DNA from: Engraulis encrasicolus
Taxonomy: Eukaryota; Chordata; Actinopteri; Clupeiformes; Engraulidae
Reading direction: 5' to 3'
NCBI RefSeq assembly: GCF_034702125.1
Contig: NC_085857.1
Coordinates: forward strand, 58,728,067-58,792,066
Length of the DNA stretch: 64,000 nt
The notes below the pieces were generated by a model. The model saw only the letters and a program-made list of their open reading frames with translations, was not told where the DNA came from and searched no databases. Of the stretch, positions 1 to 10,499 are shown in pieces; the stretch's first letter is position 1; every line of letters begins with the position of its first letter. The translations under genes were made by a program, and so were the position numbers.

Positions 1-19
1 GTGCCAAAGGAGTAGACAA

Positions 20-165
<146 letters not shown>

Positions 166-166
166 G

Positions 167-338
167 TTTAACCCTGTCAGTTCCATCTCTGAGGGTGACC
201 AATACTACATCAGCAGGCCAAAGCTGAGTGACAAGATCCACTGCCTAGTGATGATCATGCCAGCCCTTACGCTGGCTACGATGAAGAGCTCCCTCTACAG
301 GAAGATGGAGGAAATCTCAAAAGCAGCTAATGAATTGG
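167..338 (+). CDS. IFI44-like GTPase, internal exon (plus-strand gene)
   Basis: This is an internal exon of an interferon-induced protein 44-like gene, a vertebrate antiviral-response GTPase-like protein. The acceptor is the CTGCAG after a long TC tract, and the donor is GTGGGT at 339. Reading starts with FNPVSSISEGDQYY, continues with a 'KLSDKIHCLV' core typical of the family, and ends KAANELG. The exon is 172 bases long and starts in phase 0. The homologous exon of the minus-strand paralogue at 27761-27932 has exactly the same length and phase. Upstream exons with the P-loop lie outside the window to the left. Family assignment comes from recognised motifs. Expression and intactness of the whole gene cannot be judged here. 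Confidence 0.88.
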
Positions 339-712
339 GTGGGTATTTAGGAACACTGTACAATGGAACTGAAACACCTGGGGCTCATTTTTCATCAGGT
401 CTAAGTTGTGTCCTACGAGTGACATATAGAATCAATCAGCGGTCAATTTCACGTTTCTCCCACAAGCACACATGGTCTGAGGTTTTAGTAGATTTAGGCA
501 CATTTCTACGTTCAAGTACATGTTCATAAATCCCACACTTTACTTAGGAATGATCGCACACACGCTTCACGCACAGATCCCTTGATAAATGACGGCCCTG
601 GTTTTAGACAGGTTTGGCTATAGCAGCCTGACCTTGTATATCGAGCCTGTGGAGCTCCTGATGGACAGTTCTGGTAGAAACAGGAGAGTTAAGGTGCACA
701 ATTAATCCTGTG
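339..712 (+). other. Intron of the plus-strand IFI44-like gene
   Basis: Non-coding sequence between the exon at 167-338 and a partial copy of its 3' end at 715-770. I see no other feature in it. Confidence 0.6.
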
Positions 713-714
713 AT

Positions 715-770
715 GAGTGGAGCTCTCTACAGGGAGATGGAGGAAGTCTCAAAAGCAGCTAATGCATCGG
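715..770 (+). pseudogene. Partial duplicate of IFI44-like exon (3' third plus donor)
   Basis: The last third of the exon at 167-338 is repeated here: ALYREMEEVSKAANASG against SLYRKMEEISKAANELG. The donor GTGGGTATTTAGGAACA and the first intronic bases are duplicated too. The 5' two-thirds of the exon, including the acceptor, are missing, so this copy should not splice as a normal exon. It looks like an unequal duplication within the gene. Confidence 0.8.
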
Positions 771-987
771 GTGGGTATTTAGGAACATCTATGTGCATGT
801 GTGTGCTAGCCACAAGAGGGTGTCAAGAAGGCACGCAGCTTTATTTAATCATAGATTCTAAGCTTTACAATGATACCTTAAACATGGCAATAATATCATG
901 AATGTGTGGCATTTGTAATGTGTTCACATCTGAGAGAAGAAAAAGCATTTCTCTCTGAAAGTTCCCTTTGCCCATGGAAAACACATA

Positions 988-1448
988 TGGGTCATTCTAC
1001 GATTCACCTACGCTTTTAATTCCATGGATTTTATTTGCAAATTCCACTAACTATTAACTGCATTCAATGATGTTTTGGACATTAGCACACATTTATCTTT
1101 CATACAATACAGAAAGTGAAGACATGGCATTATTTCTCTCAGCAAGAATTAATATTTAATACTGGTTTTGGGCGTTTTCATGCCGTCCTGTTTTCCAAAT
1201 GTCAGATTCAGTATATTAGCATGTAAAGAAACTTGTTTTGCCCAAGACGATTGCAAATGTTGATTCACAGTAATCATCAAAATATGACAAAACTGTAAGC
1301 TTTCCAATATACATGAAATTTGCCATGTTGTGTGTGTCACGGTCTGAAACCCCCTCCATAAATCAGTAATGGTTTGGTCTTAGGCCATACGAATAACATC
1401 ACGTGATGTCATAACCTCTTTGGCAGGATATGGGAAGACTTTTTGGTA
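988..1448. mobile_element. Nested host element, left segment (family of 47080-48517)
   Basis: It begins TGGGTCATTCTACGATTC and is nearly identical to the first 480 bases of the uninterrupted copy at 47080-48517. The matching inverted end is at 15736, GACCCA being the reverse complement. The flanks on both sides read TA. The family carries no protein-coding frame that I recognise, so it is a non-autonomous DNA transposon. Here its continuity is broken by insertions at 1449-4284 and 4489-14971. Confidence 0.85.
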
Positions 1449-1554
1449 CGAGTATGGGAGTATGAGTATGGGACATTTTTGATAGCTGGGAAAAAATGAT
1501 GGATTCTCCTCTCTTATAGTGTCATTTCACGTGAAATCAGACACTTTGGGACCT

Positions 1555-2700
1555 GACTGATACAGATTTCAATCATACTTGCTGTGCCTGTTTAGTAGCA
1601 AGGTAGCACCCCAGAACTGCAATTGTGTAAATCTGACATCAATATTAAGGGAGAAACAGACTAGCAAAGGTTTACATATTAGGGTAGGACACTATGCATT
1701 CAGCCTTGATTATATCAGTCAGTGTAAGTCACAAAAAGGATGTCTGTGGTGTTATTTGAAAGCTCTTTTCTGGCTCTACAAAGTACAAAAACAGCATGGA
1801 ATACAACAATCCTCAGCATATGAATTATCATAAATTGAAAGAAAAAAAATCCCTAAAAACCTTATGTTTTAAAATGGCCAGTTCCTTGTCTAAACATAGC
1901 CTGCAGTGTCATGAACAACACTTGAAATGCTGGTGTTTGGTTCTTTATTCATTTCAGAGATAATGGGACTCAAACATATGACATCATACAAACCACCTAG
2001 TAATAATATGGTAATACCACAGTAATATCACCTGACAGCATGGCTATCGGAATATGTGAAGGATGGAGATGGTCCATGAGGATGCAGAAAGCTGAAGCTG
2101 AATGCTGAAAATGGTCTAGCTTCCACTGTGTCCATTGACAATAGGCAAAAGCTGTGTATTTTTTGAGTACCTGGAATAGGGACCGACGCAGGGCCCACCG
2201 GGAAAATGCCCGTTATGCCAGATGGCCAGTCTTGTCCCTGACACTGCTCTACTACTTCATTACAACTCATTTCAACCTTTATGTTCCATTACTTCTGAAA
2301 TGAAAAAAGAACCAAACACCACATTTTCAGGTGTTGTTTATGTCCTTACAGGCTATGTTTAGACAAGAAACCGGCCATTTTAAAATATATATTTTTGATA
2401 TTCAATTTGTTTTACTTTTCAATGTATCATAATTCATATTCTTAAGGTTGTTGTATTCCAACAACCAATTTGTGGAGCCAGAAAAGAGCTTTCAAACAAC
2501 ACCTCAGACATCTTTTTGTGACTTACACTGACTGATATAATCAAGGCTGAATGTATAGTGTCCTACCCTCGTATGTAAACCTTTGCTAGTCTGTTTCTCC
2601 CTTAATATTGGTCTCAGATTCACATGAATGCGGTTCTAGGGTGCTACCTTGCTACTGTACTAAACAGGCAGAGCAAGTATGATTGAAATCAGTGTCAGTC
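1555..2700. repeat. Long inverted repeat (about 410-base arms)
   Basis: The arms at about 1555-1965 and 2295-2700 are reverse complements with scattered differences. For example, the stretch around 'caagtatgattgaaatc' at 2670-2690 mirrors 1565-1585. The loop is about 330 bases. No protein is recognisable. It could be a foldback-type element or an inverted duplication. Confidence 0.85.
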
Positions 2701-2701
2701 T

Positions 2702-3440
2702 TGATGTTTAAGTATTTTTAAATATTTAAACATCAAGAAAATGCTTCACATTTGGGGTACAGAAACAAATCCATTGTGTCGCTTCTGTTTAGAAGAAGAG
2801 GAAACTGCAGAATACTTATTTTGGTATTGTCCTTTAACTGTTACACTTTGGTTTGAAATAGAACGTTGACTGTTAAAATACAACATCAGTCTATTGCTGG
2901 ATCTCCCTACAGTGCTCCTGGGCGATGTGGCAAATGAAAGCCAGGCAATACAAAATATAATTATTTTGTTGGGTAAAGTATTTATACATAAGACGATGGA
3001 TTTAAAATAGTTGAAATTATATATTGAGTCTTTAAAAATTATGTCAGATTATATTGTAACATAGAGTGTATAATGGCTTGTGAAACAGATAAAACATGGA
3101 GAAGGATGGCTGTAGGTACCTTCATTTTTTTTCCGTCCTTTCTTCTTTTTTCCCCTTTCTGTTTAGTTCATAAATGTGTACGGTATAATTTCTAAGCATA
3201 TCAGCGTAAAAGTTATAATTCCTTCCTGGGATGGGGGCGGGGGGGTGGCGGTGGGTTTGGTAGTCTTGTTTAATTAATATGTAGTTTGAAGTGTTGGGGG
3301 ACACTCAGATTGGTTTTGTATTTTTTTCTCCTGTCTTTATCCTTTTTTCTGTATCATTTTATTATCCTTTATTGTATATTACATTTTGCTTTTGTTAAAA
3401 GAAAAAACTAAGAGAAATTTAAATAAACAAAACAAAAAAA
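2702..3440 (+). mobile_element. 5'-truncated L1/Tx1-like LINE 3' end
   Basis: Around 2735-2870 the plus strand reads a C-terminal LINE motif, PLCRFCLEEEETAEYLFWYC. This is the CxxC...H/Y...C-type cysteine motif at the end of L1/Tx1 ORF2, followed by 'ILLGKVFIHK', also typical of these proteins. A 3' UTR and a tail 'aaataaacaaaacaaaaaaaa' follow to 3440. In-frame stops show decay. The reverse transcriptase and endonuclease are missing by 5' truncation. Confidence 0.75.
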
Positions 3441-4284
3441 AGGAAGACAATATAGGTCCCCCATGAGGGTGGTTGGTTTAAAGGCCAACTTCCGATAAAA
3501 CACAGTTTTACTCACTCCTTTTGAAGATCGGACGGTCACCTCAAGTTAAACTCACTTGCAAGGCTCTCATAGCGGTGCGTCACCTCGCCTGGCTGTGTTT
3601 CCCGGTGTTTCCCAATTTACATTAATAATGCAGAGAAACGAGCGAATCACGAAAGCCTTTCTGTGTTTCGTCACGTCGAAAGAAGGCGTTGCCCACAAAT
3701 GTTTTTGTCGACCCATTTTTCTAAAAACATATCGAGTAATTTTTTTCTGCTTGTTTTGAATACAAGCAACGTCTGGTGGCCCGAAATCTAGCTTAGCTTA
3801 GCTATCAGCTGGTTGCTACTCTCAGGTACACACACAGCACAAAGCCTCATCCATACAGCAAGCCCACTCTGGTTGCTCCCTGCCTGCAGCTCGCCTAGGG
3901 GTCGCTGTCGAAAGAGCACAGCCCTGAATGGAGCATGCACGCCTCCGTTGGCGCCCCTATAGTGCAGTACCATCCGGAGAAGTGGCGACTCTGTTTCCCA
4001 TTGCATTCTATCCAAGAACAGGAGGACTGAGCCAATCAGAGACGCATTTCCACGAGAGCAGGAAGAGTGAGCCAATCAGAGACGCTTTTCCACGAGAAAC
4101 ACGGAACACCCTCTCGTTTCTCCACAAGCCACATTGCTGGCTTGCAAAAACGGCTTGAAACAAAGCAACCAGAACGTTTTTTAAAACAGGACCAACGCAT
4201 AACACATTCAATAACAATGGGGAACACAGCAATATTAATCAAATGACGTTGAGAGGCCATCTTTAAAAAAAAATAATTTAAAAA
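3441..4284. other. Unassigned segment downstream of LINE tail
   Basis: This 840-base stretch lies between the LINE A-tail and the second A-rich tail with the 14-bp target duplication. It contains a direct repeat of a ~50-base unit (GAGCCAATCAGAGACGC...) at about 4028-4101. I recognise no coding region. It may be a segment carried along by read-through transcription of the LINE. Confidence 0.5.
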
Positions 4285-4488
4285 AAGACTTTTTGGTAAG
4301 TTTTGAGCTCCATCCCTCCATAATTTAATCCATTCTTTTTCATGTTCTCATTGCCTGTCAACTGTGTTATCAACATATTCATAAGAATCTGAATTAGAAA
4401 TCACATGTAGAAAAACACAGATAAAGCATAAAAATCCATGAATTAATTAAGGTGTTGTGGTGGAACTTTTGAGGTCCTCAGTTAGCAC
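4285..4488. mobile_element. Nested host element, second segment
   Basis: Continues the host element from 1448 and matches about 47570-47755 of the uninterrupted copy. It ends at GTTAGCAC, which is repeated at 14972-14979. Confidence 0.85.
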
Positions 4489-4492
4489 CAAG

Positions 4493-4494
<2 letters not shown>

Positions 4495-4587
<93 letters not shown>
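4495..4587. repeat. (GATA)n microsatellite
   Basis: About 93 bases of GATA tetranucleotide. It resumes at 14530-14551 after the 9.94-kb element, showing that the tract was the insertion target. Confidence 0.95.
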
Positions 4588-4589
4588 CA

Positions 4590-4990
4590 CTGTAAAAACA
4601 TTATTGTAGTTTTTACAGTAACTTACTGGCAGCTGGATGCCAATAAATTACTGTAATATAATTTACAGTACCCTTACTGTATATTGGTTTACAGTACCAA
4701 TCAGCACTACTGTTAATCCAGTTACAGTACCAATCTAAAGTACTGTATGTCAGTTTACAGTACCAATCCAAACTACTGTAAGGAGTACAGTACTTTACTG
4801 GCATCCAGCTGCCAGTAACATTCAAATTACTGTATATCAGTTTACAGTACCAATTCCAATTACTGTATATCGATTTACAGTACTGATCCAAATTATTGTA
4901 AGGAGTACAGTACTTTAATGGCATCCAGCTGCCAGTAACTTTTTCAACTACTGTAGTTTGTTTTACAGTATTTTTGTTGTATTTTAATTT
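4590..4990. repeat. Subterminal repeats of the CACTG element
   Basis: Multiple diverged copies of a unit combining TTTACAGTA(CC) with CTGGCATCCAGCTGCCAGTAA occur in both orientations. Such subterminal arrays are typical transposase-binding regions of CACTA-like elements. The same ACAGTA-rich sequence appears near the other end at 14365-14470. Confidence 0.75.
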
Positions 4991-5240
4991 ACAACATTCC
5001 GCAAGAGAATGTCAGGGAGCTCTACAAAGGCATCACATTCTCCTATAATTCAAATATTCTAGTTACCAGTCAGATCAAAAACACATTAAAACGTTTTTAA
5101 AAGCTACAAGGTAAAGAAATGCTGCAAATGCAAGAGATGCAATCAAAATGTTTAATTAAAACTGGTTAACAATTTAACAACATACTCCAGTAGGAAGGGG
5201 GTCCTGCTTCTCACAAATGCACAATCCATAACCTTTGTAT

Positions 5241-5491
5241 ATAGTTGAAGAGTTTAGATGCAAAACCCCATAAGTGCCATTTCAGAAAATAATCTTGTTT
5301 CATTTTTATTTAATACAAAGCTATCAAAATTCCACATTTTTAAAATTGTATTTATGTAATATAACTATTCATATGTATTATCAAGTACATGAATGTAAAC
5401 CAAACCAACAATGGGGTTCTCTAAAAATATAAAAGTGCAGGTCTTCAGAAATGGAGTTAGGGGGTTTTGCATCTGAACTCTTCAGTTGTAT
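5241..5491. mobile_element. ~250-bp MITE with TA flanks
   Basis: The ends are inverted copies of TTGAAGAGTT(T/C)AGATGCAAAACCCC, at 5244-5270 and 5460-5488. The flanks carry TA, as for Tc1/mariner-derived MITEs. There is no coding capacity. Confidence 0.7.
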
Positions 5492-5999
5492 ACATATTTT
5501 TCTTTTTTTTATTTCATTCACATTGACAAATAAAAAGATTCTATTCTATTAAAATGAGATACCCCAAACATTAATCAAGACAAAACTGTTGTATGGTTTG
5601 TGGTGGGTGCTTCAAATTCCAATGTATGCAAAATGGAAAACAGTCCAATATCTCATTTCCTGTTGGGCGTGGCCATATGCTCGTATTGACCTTTTTTTAT
5701 TCATCTTAATGAGATAAGTACATACCACAAAGAAGGTCCAGAGTCCGTAGCTTCAACTATATTCTATAACTATAACTATATTCCAGCCCCGAACATCTCT
5801 GTGCTAGGGTGCGCAATAGAGTCACTCTTTTAAAAGTCTTATACATGACACAATATCGAAAAACTGTGCCAAATAAGTTTTGAAACGGGGAGAAGGGGGG
5901 AAAACACAGCAAGAACAACAGGGCCTCGAGCCTTTGGTGCAATGCTCGGACTGAACTACTTAAAAGAAACAAGTGATTGGAACTTCAAAAGGTCAAGCA

Positions 6000-6159
6000 T
6001 TAATAATTCAGCCAGTCAAAATCAACAAGTTCCCTGATGAATGAAGCAACAACAGGGTTGACACTGCTGCTCTTCCTTTGCATCTTTTTACCGGTCTTCT
6101 TGCTGGTGATGGACTTGGCCTGGCATTTGGAGCCCTCTGGGTTTATTCTGAGAATGAAC
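6000..6159 (-). CDS. Putative terminal exon of the CACTG-element gene
   Basis: On the minus strand a strong acceptor (TGTGATTACAG) precedes 52 codons starting FILRINPEG and ending ELVDFDWLNY with a TAA stop at 6002-6000. The middle is lysine- and serine-rich (KSITSKKTGKKMQRKSSS). The frame is open throughout and the exon starts in phase 2 (one base completes the previous codon). It has the same orientation as the other splice-flanked frames inside the 9.94-kb element. I do not recognise the protein family. It may be the C-terminus of an element-encoded or captured protein. Confidence 0.5.
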
Positions 6160-6414
6160 CTGTAATCACAATAGGATACAATTAGGAATTCTGAAAAAAG
6201 TTTAATTCTCGTGAGTCTTACACTATCCAGCCTTTTTCACACCCAATTTTGGTTAGTCTTATTGAAGTGATATTTCATGTTGTTCCTATTTCTATGCTTG
6301 ATGCATGCTGCGTAAACACAGCATAAGCGCTCCCTCCATTCAGCCCCCGGTGATGCGGCTAGCTGCCAATCCACGAATGCAATGATTCTGGGATCAGACA
6401 GACATTGTTCACCA

Positions 6415-6417
<3 letters not shown>

Positions 6418-6505
<88 letters not shown>
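6418..6505. repeat. (CA)n microsatellite
   Basis: About 88 bases of CA repeat. The open frames reading through it are artefacts. Confidence 0.97.
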
Positions 6506-6508
<3 letters not shown>

Positions 6509-6843
6509 GCCGGGGGAGGGAGGGACAATTTCAAAAAACATATACTGTCGAGTTTAAATTCAAGTTCCGGTCTTGTTTAGGGAATGCCTGTTGTTATCCA
6601 ATGTCCAATGTCAAATCAAACGTGCAATATGCTGACAATGTCCTGTCATCATCCCACAGTTACAATGATTGATTAACATGCAGCACTTCCGGTGCATCTA
6701 AAGGAGGCTGCTGCAGGCGGCTGCTGAAGGCGGAGACGCATCCCAAACGAGTTTTAATTGTTGGTAACGCACGAGTAGACGCGTTACTGTTATTTATGGG
6801 TAACGTAGTAACATAACGGATTACTTTTAATTAGGGGTGGGCA

Positions 6844-6947
6844 TCTGTGTTTAGCCGGACTGAGCCCTGAGGAAGGTCAGTAGACCGAAAGCTTGGCCTA
6901 TTAAAAAGAACACAAAGGGGATTTAAGTGTGCAGACATTTTTCTTTC
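6844..6947 (+). mobile_element. Hammerhead-like fragment (Penelope-type) with 15-bp TSD
   Basis: A 104-base insert is flanked by AATTAGGGGTGGGCA at 6829-6843 and 6948-6962. It contains CTGAGGA at 6867-6873, a GGTC/GACC hairpin and GAAA. This is a degenerate hammerhead core like the Penelope 3' end at 21381-21423, followed by AT-rich sequence. The target, TAGGGGTGGGCA, resembles the end of a hAT-like element. Confidence 0.6.
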
Positions 6948-6999
6948 AATTAGGGGTGGGCAAAAATGAAAATCTTTAATCGCATTAACTCAATGACTT

Positions 7000-8400
7000 T
7001 CTGTGATTAATCGCATAGCGCGCGAAATCCAAAAATAATAATAATAAATAATAAATAAAATAAAAATATTTTATAAATTAATAAAATAAAATAATTAATT
7101 ATAATTTGCATATGTACTGTGTAGATAACCTATGTAGGTCCAATATAATATTCCACAATGGAAATGTAGGCTATTTGCCAACCTATCAGTCTAAATTGTA
7201 TAGGCCTACAGTAGTAGGCTATGCTTATCCAATGTAGGCCTACTGAAACAAATTATTGCATACAATATTACACTAGGGCTATTTAAGATTGTAGGCTACT
7301 GAAACGAATATATTAGAAATTAGAAACTCAAATTAGGATGGTCTACATGGGCCTACAAGAAGAAAAAAAAACTTGTCAATTAAAAAAAACCAGGCATGAG
7401 ATATGTCCCGCCTTCTCTCACTGTCAAAGACTCCCACCTTCTCTCTTATCTGTCGCTGTTATTTAAGGTGTTTCAGCGACTAGAAACTAATTGACTGTCT
7501 GTTGGTATTGACAGCAATTACATCTTTCAGTTTCAAAACAATAACGTTGACATGACTAACACTATCTTAAATGCATACGAGGTTGCCGATGTTGCGAAAT
7601 TATACCATGTTGATACAGCCTACTATGCACGCGAAGCGCCATGTAGAAACTGCAGGCATGCAAACAGGTCAGGGGTGAAAAAGGTGACAAGGGCGCGGCG
7701 CGGGGCGGCGCGGAGCGGCGCAGTGCAAGCGCGCAAACGCAGGTGCACACGTGTGTGTTGTGCGCAGTGGATGATCTTGTATAACAGTCTCGGACTAGGG
7801 GGGAGAGGATTTAGCTAAAAAAAAAGTCATAAATGGTGAATTTTGAGCATACTGTAGTTATTAGCGACCAAGGGACAGTGAACATGAGAACTGCCAACCT
7901 TACTCCATGACTTAGCTGTCATGTCTGATGGCGGGTTGGGTAGATAGCTTGATAAAATAGGTTTTTATCATGATAGAGCAGTGGTTCTCATAGTAAGTTT
8001 CCCCAACACCCCATTGACCTCATCAAAACCCTTAGTAGGCCTATTAAAAATAAAATAGGCCAAAATGCCCCCAAATGACACTAAGCACCCCTCCTCTCAT
8101 CAGTCTCCTAACACCCCCTCAACACTTGCCTGGTTGTCATCTCATGCATATTTAATCATCATTTTCAGACAACTTGCAATAGGCTACAAAAAAAATCTTT
8201 GTCAAAGTTTGAATTAGCTACTGAAGTTTTACTCAAACTACTCAAATTTTAGCCTATTCACCTAGTATCTCTTTTAATGTCTCCCTGTAGAAAAAATGAA
8301 TAGGAACGCTCCAACTTTGACCTGGAAAAAAGTGTGACATTCCAACTGGTTTCATTGTTGGCTAAAGTCTGTGCTGACTTAAGTCAGTATCTGACAAAAG
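7000..8400. other. Interior of CACTG element, AT-rich, no gene recognised
   Basis: Holds a TAA/TAAA-rich low-complexity stretch (7030-7105), a purine/GC-rich cluster of GGCGCGGCG repeats near 7695-7722, and otherwise unremarkable AT-rich DNA. The open frames here lack codon structure or recognisable domains. Confidence 0.5.
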
Positions 8401-8444
8401 TATCTGACTAAGCTTAATTACTCATTCCATTGTGTTCACCTTAC

Positions 8445-8495
8445 CAAGTGCAAACAGCCTTGGGGCGTTGGGCAGAGAAAGACTTGCGACATCTG
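8445..8495 (-). CDS. Putative small internal exon of the CACTG-element gene
   Basis: On the minus strand an acceptor CTACTGCAG precedes 51 bases reading DVASLSLPNAPRLFAL and then a consensus donor GTAAGGTG at 8444. The phases are 1 at entry and 1 at exit. The fragment is too short to assign. Its orientation and splice quality agree with the other element exons. Confidence 0.4.
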
Positions 8496-8586
8496 CTGCA
8501 GTAGCAGTGACCTAAAAAAAAAGACAGACACACTTAGCATCTTGCAGCATTACATTACATTACACTGGGATTCACAGTTGTTTTAA

Positions 8587-8710
8587 AGGTGCACCATGTA
8601 CGTTTGTGGCCAGAGTAGGTATTGCAACTATGATTCTCATTGAAACTATGCTGCCTATTGCCAAATTTGATCTTTTCGTGAAAGCTTTGGGACCATCTAA
8701 TTTGTATGAT
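8587..8710. repeat. Partial copy of TTAA MITE family
   Basis: TTTTAAAGGTGCACCATGTACG... followed by GGCCAGAGTAGGTATTGCAACTATG matches the left part of the element at 9457-9827. The right end is missing. Confidence 0.65.
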
Positions 8711-9456
8711 GTTGGGGTTTCACCAATGTCAAATCGCATCCCTCTACGAATTCACACTACCAGTGTTTCCCTTACAGTGAGTAAACTATGGCTGCCCGCC
8801 ATAGTTTAAATTTGGCCGCCATAGTTTACGAAAAAAAGAAAGTAAAAAAAAAAAGAAGGAAAAAAAAATATTATTATCATTTTTTTTTTATTTTTTTTTA
8901 CCAATTTCCGTTTTTGTTACAAACGATTTGAATTACAATTTCCTTCGCATTTTCCTCCTGGAGTAAATACATCAAGTGCTTGAACCACAACCACAAGTGC
9001 TTGAAAGACAGAGGGATCAAAAGCCTAGTCAAGTTGTTGTAGTTAACTTGGGTTTGGGAGCAATACAAAAAAAACATTAAGAGAAGGGACAGTTGGGATG
9101 AGTGTACTAATATTCCCCAGGCTTTGTTTTACAGTTGTAATGAGTTAGGTGACAGGCCTTCCTTGACACAGCAGAGGAGACATCGGGCTGCATATAGAAA
9201 TGAATGTGTAATGAATGTGAATATAGACATAAATGTGTAATATGTTGTTCAGTCCTTTTAATGGAAGGAATTTTGAAAAACTGGCCCTGTGACCAGCACC
9301 CCTCATGTAGAATGTGTACGCCTATATGTGTGGGGGAAAAGGCATAGCCTACCCTCTAAGACCCATGTGTCTTACAGTATGTTTCCACGATTTAGGAATG
9401 TGCCAATAGAGATGTGAAGGGCGGAAAAGATGGCCTATTGGCAGTAATATTCCATA

Positions 9457-9827
9457 TTAACGGTGCACTGTGTAGGATGGTGGCCAGAATAGGTATTGCA
9501 ACTATACTGCTCAGTGAAACTGTGCCGTCTAATGCCAAATTCTATCTTGGTTTTCATTAGTATTTACTAAATAATGAACTAATATTTACTAATATGACCA
9601 AATTATGTTAAGCTTTTCAGCTAAAATGTCTATTTCTGGAAATTCAAAAATGGCGGACCATGGATAAGATCTCCCTTTTCATGTATGAAAAGTGCCATTT
9701 TCCCAGTCACAATGAATTCTTACAATGTCATGGGGGTGGCAAGTAGTCACGAAAAAGGCAACATTTGTGTATGGGCAGTATAACTTCTGAAAAGAACCTA
9801 CTAAAATATTACTCAGTGCACCTTTAA
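9457..9827. mobile_element. 370-bp TTAA-flanked MITE
   Basis: TTAA at 9457-9460 and 9824-9827 flank inverted ends CGGTGCACTGTGTAGGA and, read from the right, AGGTGCACTGAGTA. The TTAA duplication points to piggyBac or Kolobok-type mobilisation. Related copies occur at 8587, 10040, 16621-18800 and 21945. Confidence 0.8.
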
Positions 9828-10035
9828 GGGTGAGGGACTCAGCTAAGATCCACTAGTATACTGGCGACCTTGCCATGTAAGGGAACCCCTGGCCTAATTC
9901 ATCATTCGTCATTGCTCTTCCATTTGTGGTCTTAGAGTGCCATCTAGTGGATGATTTGTACAATTTCTTTATGTTATCTGAATGACTGCAGAACACACAA
10001 GCATGTCTACGGTACATCTTTAGTAGATAAGAAGC

Positions 10036-10420
10036 TCTAAAAAGATGGCCAGAATAGGTATTGCAACTATGTTGCTCAGTGAAACTGTGCCGTCTACTGC
10101 CAAATTCTATCTTGGTTTTCATTAATATTTACTAAATACCGGTCATGAAGTAATGTTTACTAGTATGACCAAATTATTACCGGTATATTAAGCTTTTCAG
10201 CTAAAAATGTCTATTTCTGGAAATACAAAATGGTGGACCATGGATAAGATCTCCCTTTTCATGTATGAAAAGTGCAATTTTCCCAATCAGAATTAATTCT
10301 TAGGATCATTCGTCTCTGCTCTTCCATTTGTGGTTTGACAGTGCCATCTAGTGGATGATTTGTACACTTTCTTTATGCTATCTGAATGACTGCACAACAC
10401 ACAAGCATGTCTACATATTT
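10036..10420. repeat. Tandem duplicate of MITE and flanking segment
   Basis: 10040-10310 repeats 9480-9720, and 10303-10420 repeats 9895-10010 ('tctgctcttccatttgtgg' and the sequence after it). A block containing the MITE and its downstream flank was therefore duplicated in direct orientation. Confidence 0.8.
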
Positions 10421-10499
10421 AGTGTCCCCACAAATCTACAATACCCTTGTTAACTAGGAAATAGAGTCCTATGTCAAAAATCCATTTTCATATTCTATA

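Larger units (their letters stand above)
1449..4284. mobile_element. Composite retro-insertion flanked by 14-bp TSD
   Basis: AAGACTTTTTGGTA occurs at 1435-1448 and again at 4285-4298. Between the copies, the host element is interrupted by 2.8 kb that ends in an A-rich tail just before the second copy. This is the signature of target-primed reverse transcription. The insert holds a long inverted repeat (1555-2700), a LINE 3' end (2702-3440) and an 840-base segment of unknown origin. Confidence 0.75.

Noticed and set aside
6237..6672. Long Val-Cys and Thr-His open frames across (CA)n tracts (also at 15789-16305, 19886-20197, 22187-22873, 46500-46811)
   Set aside because: They are translations of dinucleotide repeats in several frames and have no protein-like composition outside the repeat. 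Only the IFI44-like exons embedded in some of them are real.
7552..7818. ORF of 88 residues with a basic C-terminus (TRARRGAARSGAVQARKRR)
   Set aside because: The basic part is a GGCGCGGCG-type repeat. There is no recognised domain and no splice context, and an overlapping frame exists on the other strand.
8763..8830. 'Gccatagttta' duplicated segment as a transposon end
   Set aside because: Only a short imperfect inverted repeat is visible, with no partner end or target duplication. It was too weak to list.
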